Made by a program: the position numbers and the translations under genes
Notes under the pieces: generated by a model
Told to the model about the DNA's origin: nothing
Databases searched by the model: none
Seen by the model: the letters and a program-made list of their open reading frames with translations, nothing else
Shown here: piece after piece, positions 54,133 to 61,810 of the stretch
Layout: each line of letters starts with the position of its first letter
Numbering within the stretch: position 1 is the stretch's first letter
Assembly: GCA_016183065.1 (NCBI GenBank)
Contig: JACPFF010000030.1
Coordinates: 1 to 64,000 of the forward strand
Source of the DNA: Deltaproteobacteria bacterium
GTDB lineage: Bacteria; UBA10199; GCA-002796325; JACPFF01
Length of the DNA stretch: 64,000 nucleotides
Reading direction: 5' to 3'

Positions 54133-57100
54133 ATGAAAGAGACTCGCGAGCCAGAGCAGCGCGCTGAGCAACTTTTGCGGTGTTCAACCGATAATACTCC
54201 TATGACAATAGGGATCCGTTTTTTGGTCGAGGCGGTGGAGCGGGGACTGCTCAAAGACCCTATTGACCGGGCGATCGCCGAGGCAGGGGCCTCCGGCCTG
54301 CCGCAGGACGACGTGGAGGGCTTCGACCTCGATACGTCCCGGTTCCGACTCTCTCACTCTGAATTGCATCAATTGGCCGGAGATCCGCGGCTCCGATCCC
54401 TCTGTGGTAATACCACAGAACGTCAGTGCGGCGAGAAGGTCATCGCCCATATCCGGAAACGTTTTGGGGGGTCACCGGCATTGCGGGGCACAAGCGCGCA
54501 GTTCCGCCATCGATCGTATGCCACAGTGCGTGAGCGTGCACGGAATGGCAGTCGGCTCGAGCGGCTCGAGCTGGAAGAGGCCTTGACGCAGATGGCCACG
54601 ATTGATCCCCATTTTTTTGAAGCCGAGATGGTGGCGTTGCTGAAAGACCACGACTTTGCCGACCTCCACCTCGCACTCACGGCACTGATTCCCGCGCAGC
54701 TTACACAAGCACTGATGCAACGACTGGCACAGGCCGTTCTCGCCCTGCCACCGTCAGACGACCGCACCACCCTGCATCCGTTGGAAGAGGCGTTGACGGT
54801 CGCCATGCAGTCGATGGCCGCACAGCGACGCTCGTATCATCCTGGAGGTTCCACGGAGGGGAAAAAACCGGATCCCCTCGCCAGGGAATTTCCACACCTG
54901 CTCGAACGCTCTCTGGGCCAAATAGACGGGATCACACCCGATCTCGTCCGGTATGCGCAGGCCATGTATCCACTGCCAGTGATGCCACCAGAGGTGTTTG
55001 AACCGCTGCTCCGCTGGATGGGGTTGCCGGCGCCGGGCGGCGAACAATCGGCGCTGGCACAGGATATTCATCAGTCACTCTTCTGGATGGATGACAAAAC
55101 CGCGGCAATGAGGGGACGGTTGGAACAGGCCCTCGACGCCACCGCTGCGCAAGTCCGCGCATTATCAGCGTTTGCGCTGCTCCGCCAAGCGCATATTCCC
55201 GGACTCCCCGATGACGCTGCACACTCATTGGGAGGCATTTTTCAGGCTGCGGTCGGGGGGAACGCCGTTGCACAACAGATGACGGACCTGCTCATCCAGG
55301 CGTTTCGCGGGCAGCTCACCACCGAAACCCTACTGACATCCCTCATCGAGGTGGCCCGCAAGGCGGTCACACTCCCGGCCGCCTGCACACATTTTCTCGA
55401 TGCCATGACACAGGGAGAGCCATCAGGGGCCGCCGATATTGCCGCAATATTGCTCAAAAGCAACCCCTATGGGGGGTCCGAGTATCCCATGTTTCTGTAT
55501 CATACCCCCGAGTGCATCATTCTCGCGCGCTATCGCGAAGAACTCGCACTCGGCGCTCCAGGCCCGACCATGGCTGCAGTGCGGGATGCCGCGCAGCACG
55601 GTGCTCCTGCAAGCCGATTGCATGCCGTTTCAACGCTCTACCAATTGGTGCGCAACGCCCCAGCAACCAGCATGCACCAGGAACGGGCTCTGTTGGTGAC
55701 CGGATTTGCCTCGTTGCCCGCCGATAAGGCGGCCGCCATGGTGCGCGTCTTTGATAATGATCCCGTGTTCCAGGAGGCCATGAGGAATAACGATCTGTTC
55801 ATTCACAAGTTTGCGACCGAGACCATTCCAGCGCATCTCAGTCGCCTGGTCGGCGAGGTCAGGAACTGGAACGCACTGGCAAAAGAGCGCTACGTTGACG
55901 ATGTTGCGCGCTATTGTCCCGCGGGGATGCAACGGGAGATCTACACGGAACTCCTCTCCCAGAACGATCCAATGATCGCGCAGAAAATCATGGCACGATT
56001 GAAAGAGGAGCTGCCCGCTGACTGGTTACGCCATCGCGCGTTCTCCGCGGCGCTCGCTGGTGTGCTGGCGGCCCATCTCGCCACTGATCCGGATGACGAC
56101 CAGGTCAAGGTGATTGCGGGGAGGATGATAGGAGCTCCCGCCAATCCGGCATCCGACACCACGAAGACCGTTGCACAAGAGGCATTGCAAAACGGAGTCA
56201 TGCAACAACTGCCGACCGTCCCCGCAAACCGAGTCCCGGTCCTGATGGAGATCCTCCATGCCATTGACCCCAAGCGGAGCTACGCCATCGCCGACACGGT
56301 CATCGCGGAAGAGGAGGATCCGGACCGGCGGGAAAGCGCACTCACGTGGGCGCTTGCGCATCATGATCCTGATACCCTCCTCCGGCAGGTCGTCTCACCC
56401 GCCACAGACCCACGCCTCCTCAAGAGTGCCGTGGTCTATGTCGCGAACACGGAATCGTTGCGCGACATCTGGTTGCCACGATTTCTGGCACCCGAAATGC
56501 CAGACACCGTCCGCGCGAAGGCCTTTTATGAATTCGCCGGCACCCCCACGCACGAAATGTTTGACCGCGCCAAGACTCTGCTTGCAAGCCCGAATGCGGA
56601 ATCCCCGGAGATGACAGCTGCAGCACTGAGCTATCTCATGTCGGTGGTCTATTTTGCCAGACAGGTCAACACGGCACAACCGGATCCCAGGCTCGACGTC
56701 TTTCAACCCTTTGCGACCGAGTATGATGCGGTCATTGGCCTGGCCCGAAAGTGCTGCGACACCGCATGGCCCGATCCGGTCCGGGCTCAGGCACTCATGG
56801 CCTTGCATGCATTCCCGGCAACCACGGAGGTCGCCGAGTATATCGCCATGACGTTTGCTCGCAGCGATTCAGAGTCCCTGCGCGCAGCTGCACTCATCGT
56901 CCTTGATCCACTCCAGCACCACGCACTCTTTCAGGGCGTGATCCCCACGGCCTCAGCCGACACCTGCAATGTTGCGACGTGGCCGATTGACGGCTACCTG
57001 AGTAATCACCGAGGGATGCCGCTGCCCACCCATGAAGCGCGTCAATTCCTGCAATTGCTCCGTGCGATCTACGACCGTGCCTCGGAGCTCCCTGATGCAG

Positions 57101-57183
57101 CCGGTGTCGCGGACACGGCCCACGCGTTGATGAGGCAGGTGACTGCCAGACACGCGATGGGTCTCAGCACACGCCCGGACTGA
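54133..57183 (+). CDS. Very large alpha-helical repeat protein (about 1016 residues)
   Basis: I choose the ATG at 54133, with AGG nine bases upstream; the frame extends back to 53935 with unlikely codons, and an ATG at 54202 is also possible. The protein is almost wholly helical, with repeating pairs of amphipathic helices of HEAT/ARM style (AALIVLDPLQHHALFQ; RESALTWALAHHDPDTLLRQV; VRAQALMALHAFPATTEVAEYIAM). No enzyme motif or signal peptide is visible. Such solenoids act as scaffolds. Its role here is unknown. Confidence 0.72.
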   Translation: MKETREPEQRAEQLLRCSTDNTPMTIGIRFLVEAVERGLLKDPIDRAIAEAGASGLPQDDVEGFDLDTSRFRLSHSELHQLAGDPRLRSLCGNTTERQCGEKVIAHIRKRFGGSPALRGTSAQFRHRSYATVRERARNGSRLERLELEEALTQMATIDPHFFEAEMVALLKDHDFADLHLALTALIPAQLTQALMQRLAQAVLALPPSDDRTTLHPLEEALTVAMQSMAAQRRSYHPGGSTEGKKPDPLAREFPHLLERSLGQIDGITPDLVRYAQAMYPLPVMPPEVFEPLLRWMGLPAPGGEQSALAQDIHQSLFWMDDKTAAMRGRLEQALDATAAQVRALSAFALLRQAHIPGLPDDAAHSLGGIFQAAVGGNAVAQQMTDLLIQAFRGQLTTETLLTSLIEVARKAVTLPAACTHFLDAMTQGEPSGAADIAAILLKSNPYGGSEYPMFLYHTPECIILARYREELALGAPGPTMAAVRDAAQHGAPASRLHAVSTLYQLVRNAPATSMHQERALLVTGFASLPADKAAAMVRVFDNDPVFQEAMRNNDLFIHKFATETIPAHLSRLVGEVRNWNALAKERYVDDVARYCPAGMQREIYTELLSQNDPMIAQKIMARLKEELPADWLRHRAFSAALAGVLAAHLATDPDDDQVKVIAGRMIGAPANPASDTTKTVAQEALQNGVMQQLPTVPANRVPVLMEILHAIDPKRSYAIADTVIAEEEDPDRRESALTWALAHHDPDTLLRQVVSPATDPRLLKSAVVYVANTESLRDIWLPRFLAPEMPDTVRAKAFYEFAGTPTHEMFDRAKTLLASPNAESPEMTAAALSYLMSVVYFARQVNTAQPDPRLDVFQPFATEYDAVIGLARKCCDTAWPDPVRAQALMALHAFPATTEVAEYIAMTFARSDSESLRAAALIVLDPLQHHALFQGVIPTASADTCNVATWPIDGYLSNHRGMPLPTHEARQFLQLLRAIYDRASELPDAAGVADTAHALMRQVTARHAMGLSTRPD

Positions 57184-57185
57184 GA

Positions 57186-57404
57186 TCACGGCAGATATCC
57201 ATAAGGAATGATTTTTAACGTCATCAAGATGCAGAGAAGCCCCAGGATAATGACCACCACGCCCGCGATGCTCATTGCGACCGCGAGATCTTTCCGAACG
57301 TGATGACTCACCGCAACAAGCGCACATCCCACACCAACACCGACGAGCCCCACGATGATAAACAGTGTGGTGAGCCCCTGTAATCCGTTCGTGAAAATTT
57401 CCAT
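57186..57404 (-). CDS. Small two-helix membrane protein
   Basis: From the ATG at 57404 the protein has 72 residues with two hydrophobic helices (LFIIVGLVGVGVGCALVAV and IAGVVVIILGLLCILM) joined by a short basic loop (SHHVRKD). The open frame extends upstream but through the terminator region of the cytochrome gene. No ribosome site is obvious. It converges with the helical repeat gene, separated by two bases. Function unknown. Confidence 0.6.
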   Translation of the reverse strand: MEIFTNGLQGLTTLFIIVGLVGVGVGCALVAVSHHVRKDLAVAMSIAGVVVIILGLLCILMTLKIIPYGYLP

Positions 57405-57500
57405 AGGAGTGAAAGTGCCAGATCTTCGTCGGAATGCGGGGAGTTTGTCAACGGCCTCTTCTGCGCTTCTCCCTGGGAGCGAGACCATGACACGGCACAA

Positions 57501-57538
57501 AATCACAGGGCCGCAACGCACGGTCGCGGCCCTGTGAT
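57501..57538 (-). terminator. Rho-independent terminator of the cytochrome-porin gene
   Basis: A perfect 13-bp stem, ATCACAGGGCCGC at 57502-57514 and GCGGCCCTGTGAT at 57526-57538, with an 11-base loop, follows the cytochrome-porin stop by about 20 bases. On the minus strand it is followed by TTTTGTGCC. The stem is strong and the T run short, a reasonable intrinsic terminator for that gene. Confidence 0.75.
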
Positions 57539-57560
57539 GCACTCGCTATGACAGGCCCGA

Positions 57561-58892
57561 TTAGAACATCGCCCGAACATTCAGCAACAGTTCGTGCTGA
57601 CGGCCGTTCGCGCGTGAACGCAACTCTTCGCGGGTCGTCAGCCCAATGCGCATGTTCTGCCGCGGCATGTAGGACACATGCTGCGAAATCTTGTGGTATT
57701 CTTCCCCGCTGTTTTGCGAATCCCAGACGTTGTCATACTGGAGGGCGGCAAACCAGCGCTCGTTGATGAGATATCCCAACTGGCCGGTGATGTTATGCCG
57801 CGTGTTGCGCGCATTGGTGGCCATGTCGTAGTTCCGCTCTTTCTGCATGAAATAGGCCCCGATAAAATCGATCCTGTCCTTCCACCGCACATTGGTCCCT
57901 CCCGACATGGCATAGTAGGTGTTGCGCACCTGTGCGGCGGCCGAATTGGTCGTGTCGCGGCCCCACATCCCCCATCCGGAGATGGCGGACCCGGCAAAGG
58001 CCCCCTCGGGGATTTCCAGACGAAGGGTACCGAAGAAGTTTTTGTACTGGTTGTTGTCGACAAAACGGGTCCCGTTCGCCGCACCGAGTGAATAGAGGAA
58101 ATATTGGTTGTACCCATACAGCTCCACCCCTGGCGTCGGGCTGCCAAACCGGATCGTATCTTCGGTCGCGGGTGCGGCGGCCGCTCCCTGGCTTGAACGG
58201 GTATTGGTCGCCTGGACGTTGATATTGGGAACCATCCGCAAACGACCGGTCTGCGCATGCCAGTTCATCATGGAGAGCTTGCCTGCACGGAGGTTGAGCC
58301 ACGAAGTCTTGAAGAGATTATGATAACCGAGCGTAAACCAGTTGACATGGGCGACATCGCTGGCATCGCCGGGAATCTCGGTCTCGATGAAGATCGAGGC
58401 ATTTTTGAAGATCGTCCCCGCGGTAAAGAACTGCACCCATCGAGCGGCACCAAAGTTGATCTGCGGCTTGAAACTGCCATTGACATTGCGTGACTTTGTG
58501 GTGACTTCCACCGGCGAGACGCTCACCCGCACACCAAAAAGATGCCCGATTTTGTCGATGAAGGTCGTCTCGCTCACCTCGGTTTTGGTCTCATCCCCGT
58601 CTTCGGTCTCCGGAATCTGGTAGCCGTTTTTCGCGAATTTTTCTCCATAGGCATTCAACCGCGGAAACGAGGTATGACAGGTCTGACAGGGCATTTCGTA
58701 CTTTCGGGTCCACTGGGCCACCGCGTTCGCGGACTGGAGTGCGATCAACGGGGCCCGTGGAGGAAAGGCGATCTCACTCCACACCGCCCGCTGCGGACAC
58801 GGCGTCCGATACCAGTGGATGGTCAGTGCCGTGGTGAAGAAGCCGACGACGGCAACCCCAAGGATCACCACCACTCTTTTATGATGCCGCAT
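57561..58892 (-). CDS. Monoheme cytochrome fused to an outer-membrane beta-barrel (Cyc2-like)
   Basis: A protein of 443 residues from the ATG at 58892, which has AAGGGGGGG just upstream. An N-terminal hydrophobic segment (residues 7-24) is followed by a single c-type heme site CQTCH at residues 69-73 in the context MPCQTCHTSFPRLNAYGEKF. This resembles the Cyc2 N-terminal module (M-x-C-x-x-C-H...P-x-L-N-x-x-G-x-x-F). The remaining 330 residues alternate short aromatic strands and turns, ending in a typical barrel terminus (LLLNVRAMF). In iron oxidisers such fused porins carry electrons across the outer membrane, but related proteins also occur in other bacteria. It has its own strong terminator. 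Confidence 0.8.
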   Translation of the reverse strand: MRHHKRVVVILGVAVVGFFTTALTIHWYRTPCPQRAVWSEIAFPPRAPLIALQSANAVAQWTRKYEMPCQTCHTSFPRLNAYGEKFAKNGYQIPETEDGDETKTEVSETTFIDKIGHLFGVRVSVSPVEVTTKSRNVNGSFKPQINFGAARWVQFFTAGTIFKNASIFIETEIPGDASDVAHVNWFTLGYHNLFKTSWLNLRAGKLSMMNWHAQTGRLRMVPNINVQATNTRSSQGAAAAPATEDTIRFGSPTPGVELYGYNQYFLYSLGAANGTRFVDNNQYKNFFGTLRLEIPEGAFAGSAISGWGMWGRDTTNSAAAQVRNTYYAMSGGTNVRWKDRIDFIGAYFMQKERNYDMATNARNTRHNITGQLGYLINERWFAALQYDNVWDSQNSGEEYHKISQHVSYMPRQNMRIGLTTREELRSRANGRQHELLLNVRAMF

Positions 58893-59061
58893 ATCCCCCC
58901 CCTTGCAGATGCACAGTTTATGGCGCGAATTTCCAAATCCCTGGGGGTCCATTACCATAACAGTTCTCTGTGAGACAACGTGATAGTGATCACTGGACTA
59001 TGTGATACCTGTCATAATGGATCCTCTCTCCTCGCACAAAAAAGCCGAAATCGGCTAGCGG

Positions 59062-59421
59062 CCGTGGGGCCCAACAGCCCAGCGCGCAAGGGGGGGGGGA
59101 GTGGCGACGACCGAGTCCGGGGACCCAGCGAAGCCGGGTGGACGAGGAAGTCCCCCAGCGCGCACCGCGCGCGAGAGGGGGGGCAGTGGCGACGACCGAG
59201 TCCGGGGACCCGCGAAGCCGAGTGGACGAGGAAGTCCCCAGCGCGCACCGCGCGCGAGAGGGGGAGGCTCCAGCGGCTGTGCCGCTGGAGGGGGCGACGA
59301 CCGAGTCCGGGGACCCGCGAAGCCGAGTGGACGAGGAAGTCCCCAGCGCGCACCGCGCGCGAGAGGGGGGGACCCAACGGGCTTTGCCCGTTGGGGGGGC
59401 GACGTGAGCCCCTCCAATAGT
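59062..59421 (+). repeat. Dispersed GC-rich modular repeat, copy 7: tandem array
   Basis: A 360-bp array. After a GTGGGGCCC start it holds three tandem units beginning at about 59105, 59190 and 59295, each with GACCGAGTCCGGGGACC, a GCGAAGC hairpin, GTGGACGAGGAAGTCC and CAGCGCGCACCGCGCGCGAG. One unit junction contains the GAGGCTCCAGCGGC hairpin module, and the last is followed by the ACCCAACGGGC...CCGTTGGG hairpin and the terminal ACGTGAGCCCCTCCAATAG. All six reading frames are open from about 59138 to 59377. It ends four bases from the stop codon of the convergent methyltransferase gene. Confidence 0.9.
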
Positions 59422-59425
59422 TGCG

Positions 59426-60235
59426 CTATGCCGTCCGTTCCGCGACAAGATACGAGGCAAAATCGATTGTTCGTTGATCAGCACAATATTCTTTTTCAAT
59501 ATCCGTGATCGTCCGGTCGGAGATCACGCGAAACCACGGCGTGAAGAGGCGGACCACGCCCTCGTCGTCAAATACCGTATGAAAAACTTCCCCCCGGGGG
59601 GCAATACTGTCATAAAACGTCTTGTACAGGGGAGTCTTCGTATCCTTGATGCGGAGATAATCAAAAATGATGACGCTCCCTTTGGCACAAAATCGACCGA
59701 GTGTGTGAATGACGGCCTGAAGCGCTGCGCGGGGGATATAGTAGCTGATTCCCTCCATGAGGACCACAGTCGGATGGGACCAGTCCCAGCAGAGTTGTTC
59801 CAGGACGGGCGTGATATCGGCGGTCAGATCTGCCACATGGTACGAGACCTTCAACGTTGTCGACGGAATCATCCCCTCGGTGATCAGTCGCCTGACGGTC
59901 TCCTCTTTATAGGTCAGCATGTTGGGGAGATCGAATTCTGCAAAATATTGCAGGGCCCGCGCCGCGGGATGCCGGTAGGGAAAGGTATTCAGGCCCGCCG
60001 CGATATTGATCATTTGCAAGGCACCGCGCTGAATATAGGTCGCCGCTCTCCCCTCCATATAGCGACAGCGCAGGGCACCATGTCGGGCGTTCCCAGGATA
60101 GACGGCCAGCCAGGAGTCTGCCAGGCTCTTTGCCTCGTCAGTCACAAAATGATGCGCGAAAATGTCGCCGCTGACCTCGACATCCAGTGACCGCATATAG
60201 GCCATCACGCGCGCGGTAATGGCAATCTCATCCAT
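59426..60235 (-). CDS. Leucine carboxyl methyltransferase-family protein
   Basis: A class I SAM methyltransferase of 269 residues, of the LCMT/TIGR00027 type. The motif I-equivalent is NIAAGLNTFPYRHP, followed by EFDLPNMLTYKEE, VVLMEGISYYIP and a late strand GSVIIFDYLRI. It probably methylates a small carboxylic acid or polyketide in bacterial relatives; no neighbour suggests the substrate. The repeat array begins immediately after its stop codon. Confidence 0.85.
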   Translation of the reverse strand: MDEIAITARVMAYMRSLDVEVSGDIFAHHFVTDEAKSLADSWLAVYPGNARHGALRCRYMEGRAATYIQRGALQMINIAAGLNTFPYRHPAARALQYFAEFDLPNMLTYKEETVRRLITEGMIPSTTLKVSYHVADLTADITPVLEQLCWDWSHPTVVLMEGISYYIPRAALQAVIHTLGRFCAKGSVIIFDYLRIKDTKTPLYKTFYDSIAPRGEVFHTVFDDEGVVRLFTPWFRVISDRTITDIEKEYCADQRTIDFASYLVAERTA

Positions 60236-60326
60236 GGCCGCTGCCGTATACGAAACTGCGGTGAAAGTCGAGGAGTGGTTGCCCTCCCGATTGCAGGGGG
60301 GAGAGCAGAGCGCGAGGCGAAACCGT

Positions 60327-60932
60327 TTATTGTTGGAGCGAATCGTAATACGCGAAAATCACGGCTTCCTGTTCTGGTGTTTCGATCGACCCGGGCCGGA
60401 GTTCACGGACGTGATCAATGGCCTCGGCAGGGAGCATCCCCTGATAGACAAAATACGCGGCCAAAAATGTCCCCGTGCGCCCTTTGCCGGCAAAACAATG
60501 GACGCCAACCCGTCCGCCATTTTGCATGACGGCACTGGCCTGGTCAATGAAGGTCGCCAATTGTTGCACGGTCGGTGCGGTAAAATCTTTCACGGGAATA
60601 TGGAGAACATCTATGTCATAGGTGGCCGCAATGACCGGATCGATCGACTTTTCCGTGAGTGACACCAACAAGTCGATCCCCTGGTCCATTAACGACGCGA
60701 GATCTTCTTCCAAGGGATGCTTGAGCCCGGGTTTGGCCATGCCACTCAGTTTGTGCCAGATGACCCAGGAAAACCCTGGCATCACCTCTTCTGATGGCAC
60801 GCTCCCCCTGTCGTAGAAATACAGAGGGATCTGGTTGAAGAAGTAGGAGGTTATTTTTTTCTTCAGGATATTTCGGTCCAAGGAAACAGCAGTGGCCGAG
60901 GGCGATTGCATCACGATCAGGAGTATCGTCAT
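60327..60932 (-). CDS. Secreted dual-specificity/tyrosine phosphatase-like protein
   Basis: The ATG at 60932 has AGAGG upstream and gives 201 residues; the longer frame runs back through the tRNA-Leu gene and is discarded. A weak hydrophobic leader (MTILLIVMQSPSATA) suggests export. The P-loop HCFAGKGRTG at residues 145-154 fits the PTP signature H-C-x5-R, and an Asp (VKDFTAP) lies about 30 residues before it as general acid. It lies just downstream of tRNA-Leu in the same direction. The substrate is unknown. Confidence 0.85.
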   Translation of the reverse strand: MTILLIVMQSPSATAVSLDRNILKKKITSYFFNQIPLYFYDRGSVPSEEVMPGFSWVIWHKLSGMAKPGLKHPLEEDLASLMDQGIDLLVSLTEKSIDPVIAATYDIDVLHIPVKDFTAPTVQQLATFIDQASAVMQNGGRVGVHCFAGKGRTGTFLAAYFVYQGMLPAEAIDHVRELRPGSIETPEQEAVIFAYYDSLQQ

Positions 60933-60971
60933 GAAAAAACCTCTAATTGTCAACCGCGACCAATGAGCTCT

Positions 60972-61061
60972 TGGTGCCCGGGGCCGGACTCGAACCGGCA
61001 CGTCCCTATCCGGAACTCAGGATTTTAAGTCCTGTGCGTCTACCAATTTCGCCACCCGGGC
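60972..61061 (-). tRNA. tRNA-Leu (UAA)
   Basis: A long-variable-arm tRNA. The acceptor stem GCCCGGG/CCCGGGC, the T stem GCCGG/CCGGC with TTCGAGT, and the anticodon loop ACTTAAAAT with anticodon TAA are visible on the minus strand. The discriminator is A and CCA is encoded. A class II variable arm sits between the anticodon and T arms. The phosphatase gene starts 39 bases after its 3' end. Confidence 0.95.
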
Positions 61062-61171
61062 CGCGGTCGTTTCCTAGCAACAGTCCACACACGTGCCAAG
61101 AGATAGTTCGTAACCACTTGACCCGAGTTCCAGGCATCACTATGCATGCGCAGCAGCGATAGTGATAATCG

Positions 61172-61205
61172 GGCGCGGTAGCTAAGTGGTAAAGCATCGG
61201 TCTGC
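61172..61205 (+). pseudogene. 5' half of a tRNA-Cys gene, truncated in the anticodon loop
   Basis: The sequence is identical to the first 34 bases of the intact tRNA-Cys at 61337, from the first acceptor base through the D arm and anticodon stem to the GC of the anticodon. It then stops and the dispersed repeat (GACCGAGCCCGGGGACC) begins. The identity includes four bases upstream of the tRNA, giving an exact 38-bp direct repeat (61168-61205 and 61333-61370). It cannot fold as a tRNA. Confidence 0.9.
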
Positions 61206-61332
61206 GACCGAGCCCGGGGACCCGTGAGCAGAGCGAACGGGTGGGCGAGGAAGTCCTTGGAGGCGGAGCCGCAAAGGACAAAACCGTGAGCCCGCAGGGC
61301 TCATGACCCCAGAGAGGGACGGAGGCTGGAGC
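61206..61332 (+). repeat. Dispersed GC-rich modular repeat, copy 8 (between tRNA-Cys half and tRNA-Cys)
   Basis: The 127-bp insert reads GACCGAGCCCGGGGACC, a CCGT...AACGGG hairpin, GTGGGCGAGGAAGTCC, GGAGGCGGAGCCGC and CGTGAGCCC, followed by a GGGCTCA complement instead of the usual CTCCAATAG end. It is diverged from the others but clearly of the same family. With the 38-bp duplication the period is 165 bp. Confidence 0.85.
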
Positions 61333-61336
61333 ATCG

Positions 61337-61408
61337 GGCGCGGTAGCTAAGTGGTAAAGCATCGGTCTGCAAAACCGATATGCGGCGGTTCGATTCCGCC
61401 CCGCGCCT
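61337..61408 (+). tRNA. tRNA-Cys (GCA)
   Basis: The acceptor stem GGCGCGG pairs with CCGCGCC, the discriminator is T as usual for tRNA-Cys, the anticodon is GCA in the loop CTGCAAA, and the T arm is GGCGG-TTCGATT-CCGCC. The D arm is short. CCA is not encoded in the DNA. Its 5' half is duplicated 165 bp upstream next to the dispersed repeat. A lipoprotein gene starts six bases after its end. Confidence 0.95.
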
Positions 61409-61414
61409 CCCATT

Positions 61415-61810
61415 ATGAAAAAAACTCTACTGCTGATGTCGATGATACTCTTCCTGCTTCCCACCCTGCCGGCATGTGGCGGACGCCAACCGTCCATGCA
61501 TCGGGCGGAACGGCTCGTCACGGGCTATTTTAAAAGATACGGCCGGAGATATGACGCCTCGACTTTCGGAGAGCATCCGGTCACAAAAACCCGTGTGCGC
61601 GAAATCGAAGAGCTGCACAAACATTACGTCCATCTCCTTGCGGAACTCGACATGGAGGATGGCGGGACTGAAATCGTCCGCGCTGCCCTGGAAAAGAAGG
61701 CCCCGCTTGGATGGCGGCTCGTGGCATGGGAACGGCTGAGTCCCGAGGGGTTCACGGATGCTCCCGCCATGGATGCACCTCCAGCGTCTTCCCGTCACTC
61801 TCGGCCGTAA
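61415..61810 (+). CDS. Small unknown lipoprotein
   Basis: A protein of 131 residues. The leader MKKTLLLMSMILFLLPTLPAC has a good lipobox (LPAC), so the mature form starts at Cys21. The body is basic and helical (VREIEELHKHYVHLLAELD), ending in an Ala/Pro/Ser-rich tail. No ribosome site fits before the ATG, which lies six bases after tRNA-Cys, so translation probably depends on the processed tRNA transcript or on a leaderless mechanism. Its last 59 bases overlap the end of comEC on the opposite strand. Confidence 0.65.
   Translation: MKKTLLLMSMILFLLPTLPACGGRQPSMHRAERLVTGYFKRYGRRYDASTFGEHPVTKTRVREIEELHKHYVHLLAELDMEDGGTEIVRAALEKKAPLGWRLVAWERLSPEGFTDAPAMDAPPASSRHSRP

Noticed and set aside
58980-59508. 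Several 120-170 codon proteins on both strands through the repeat array
   Set aside because: All six frames are open because of the repeat itself; none has homology or a ribosome site, so no protein is called.
61172-61408. tRNA-Cys interrupted by a group I intron
   Set aside because: The insertion is in the anticodon loop, but the 5' half is duplicated and an intact gene follows; the 127-bp insert is far too short and matches the dispersed repeat.
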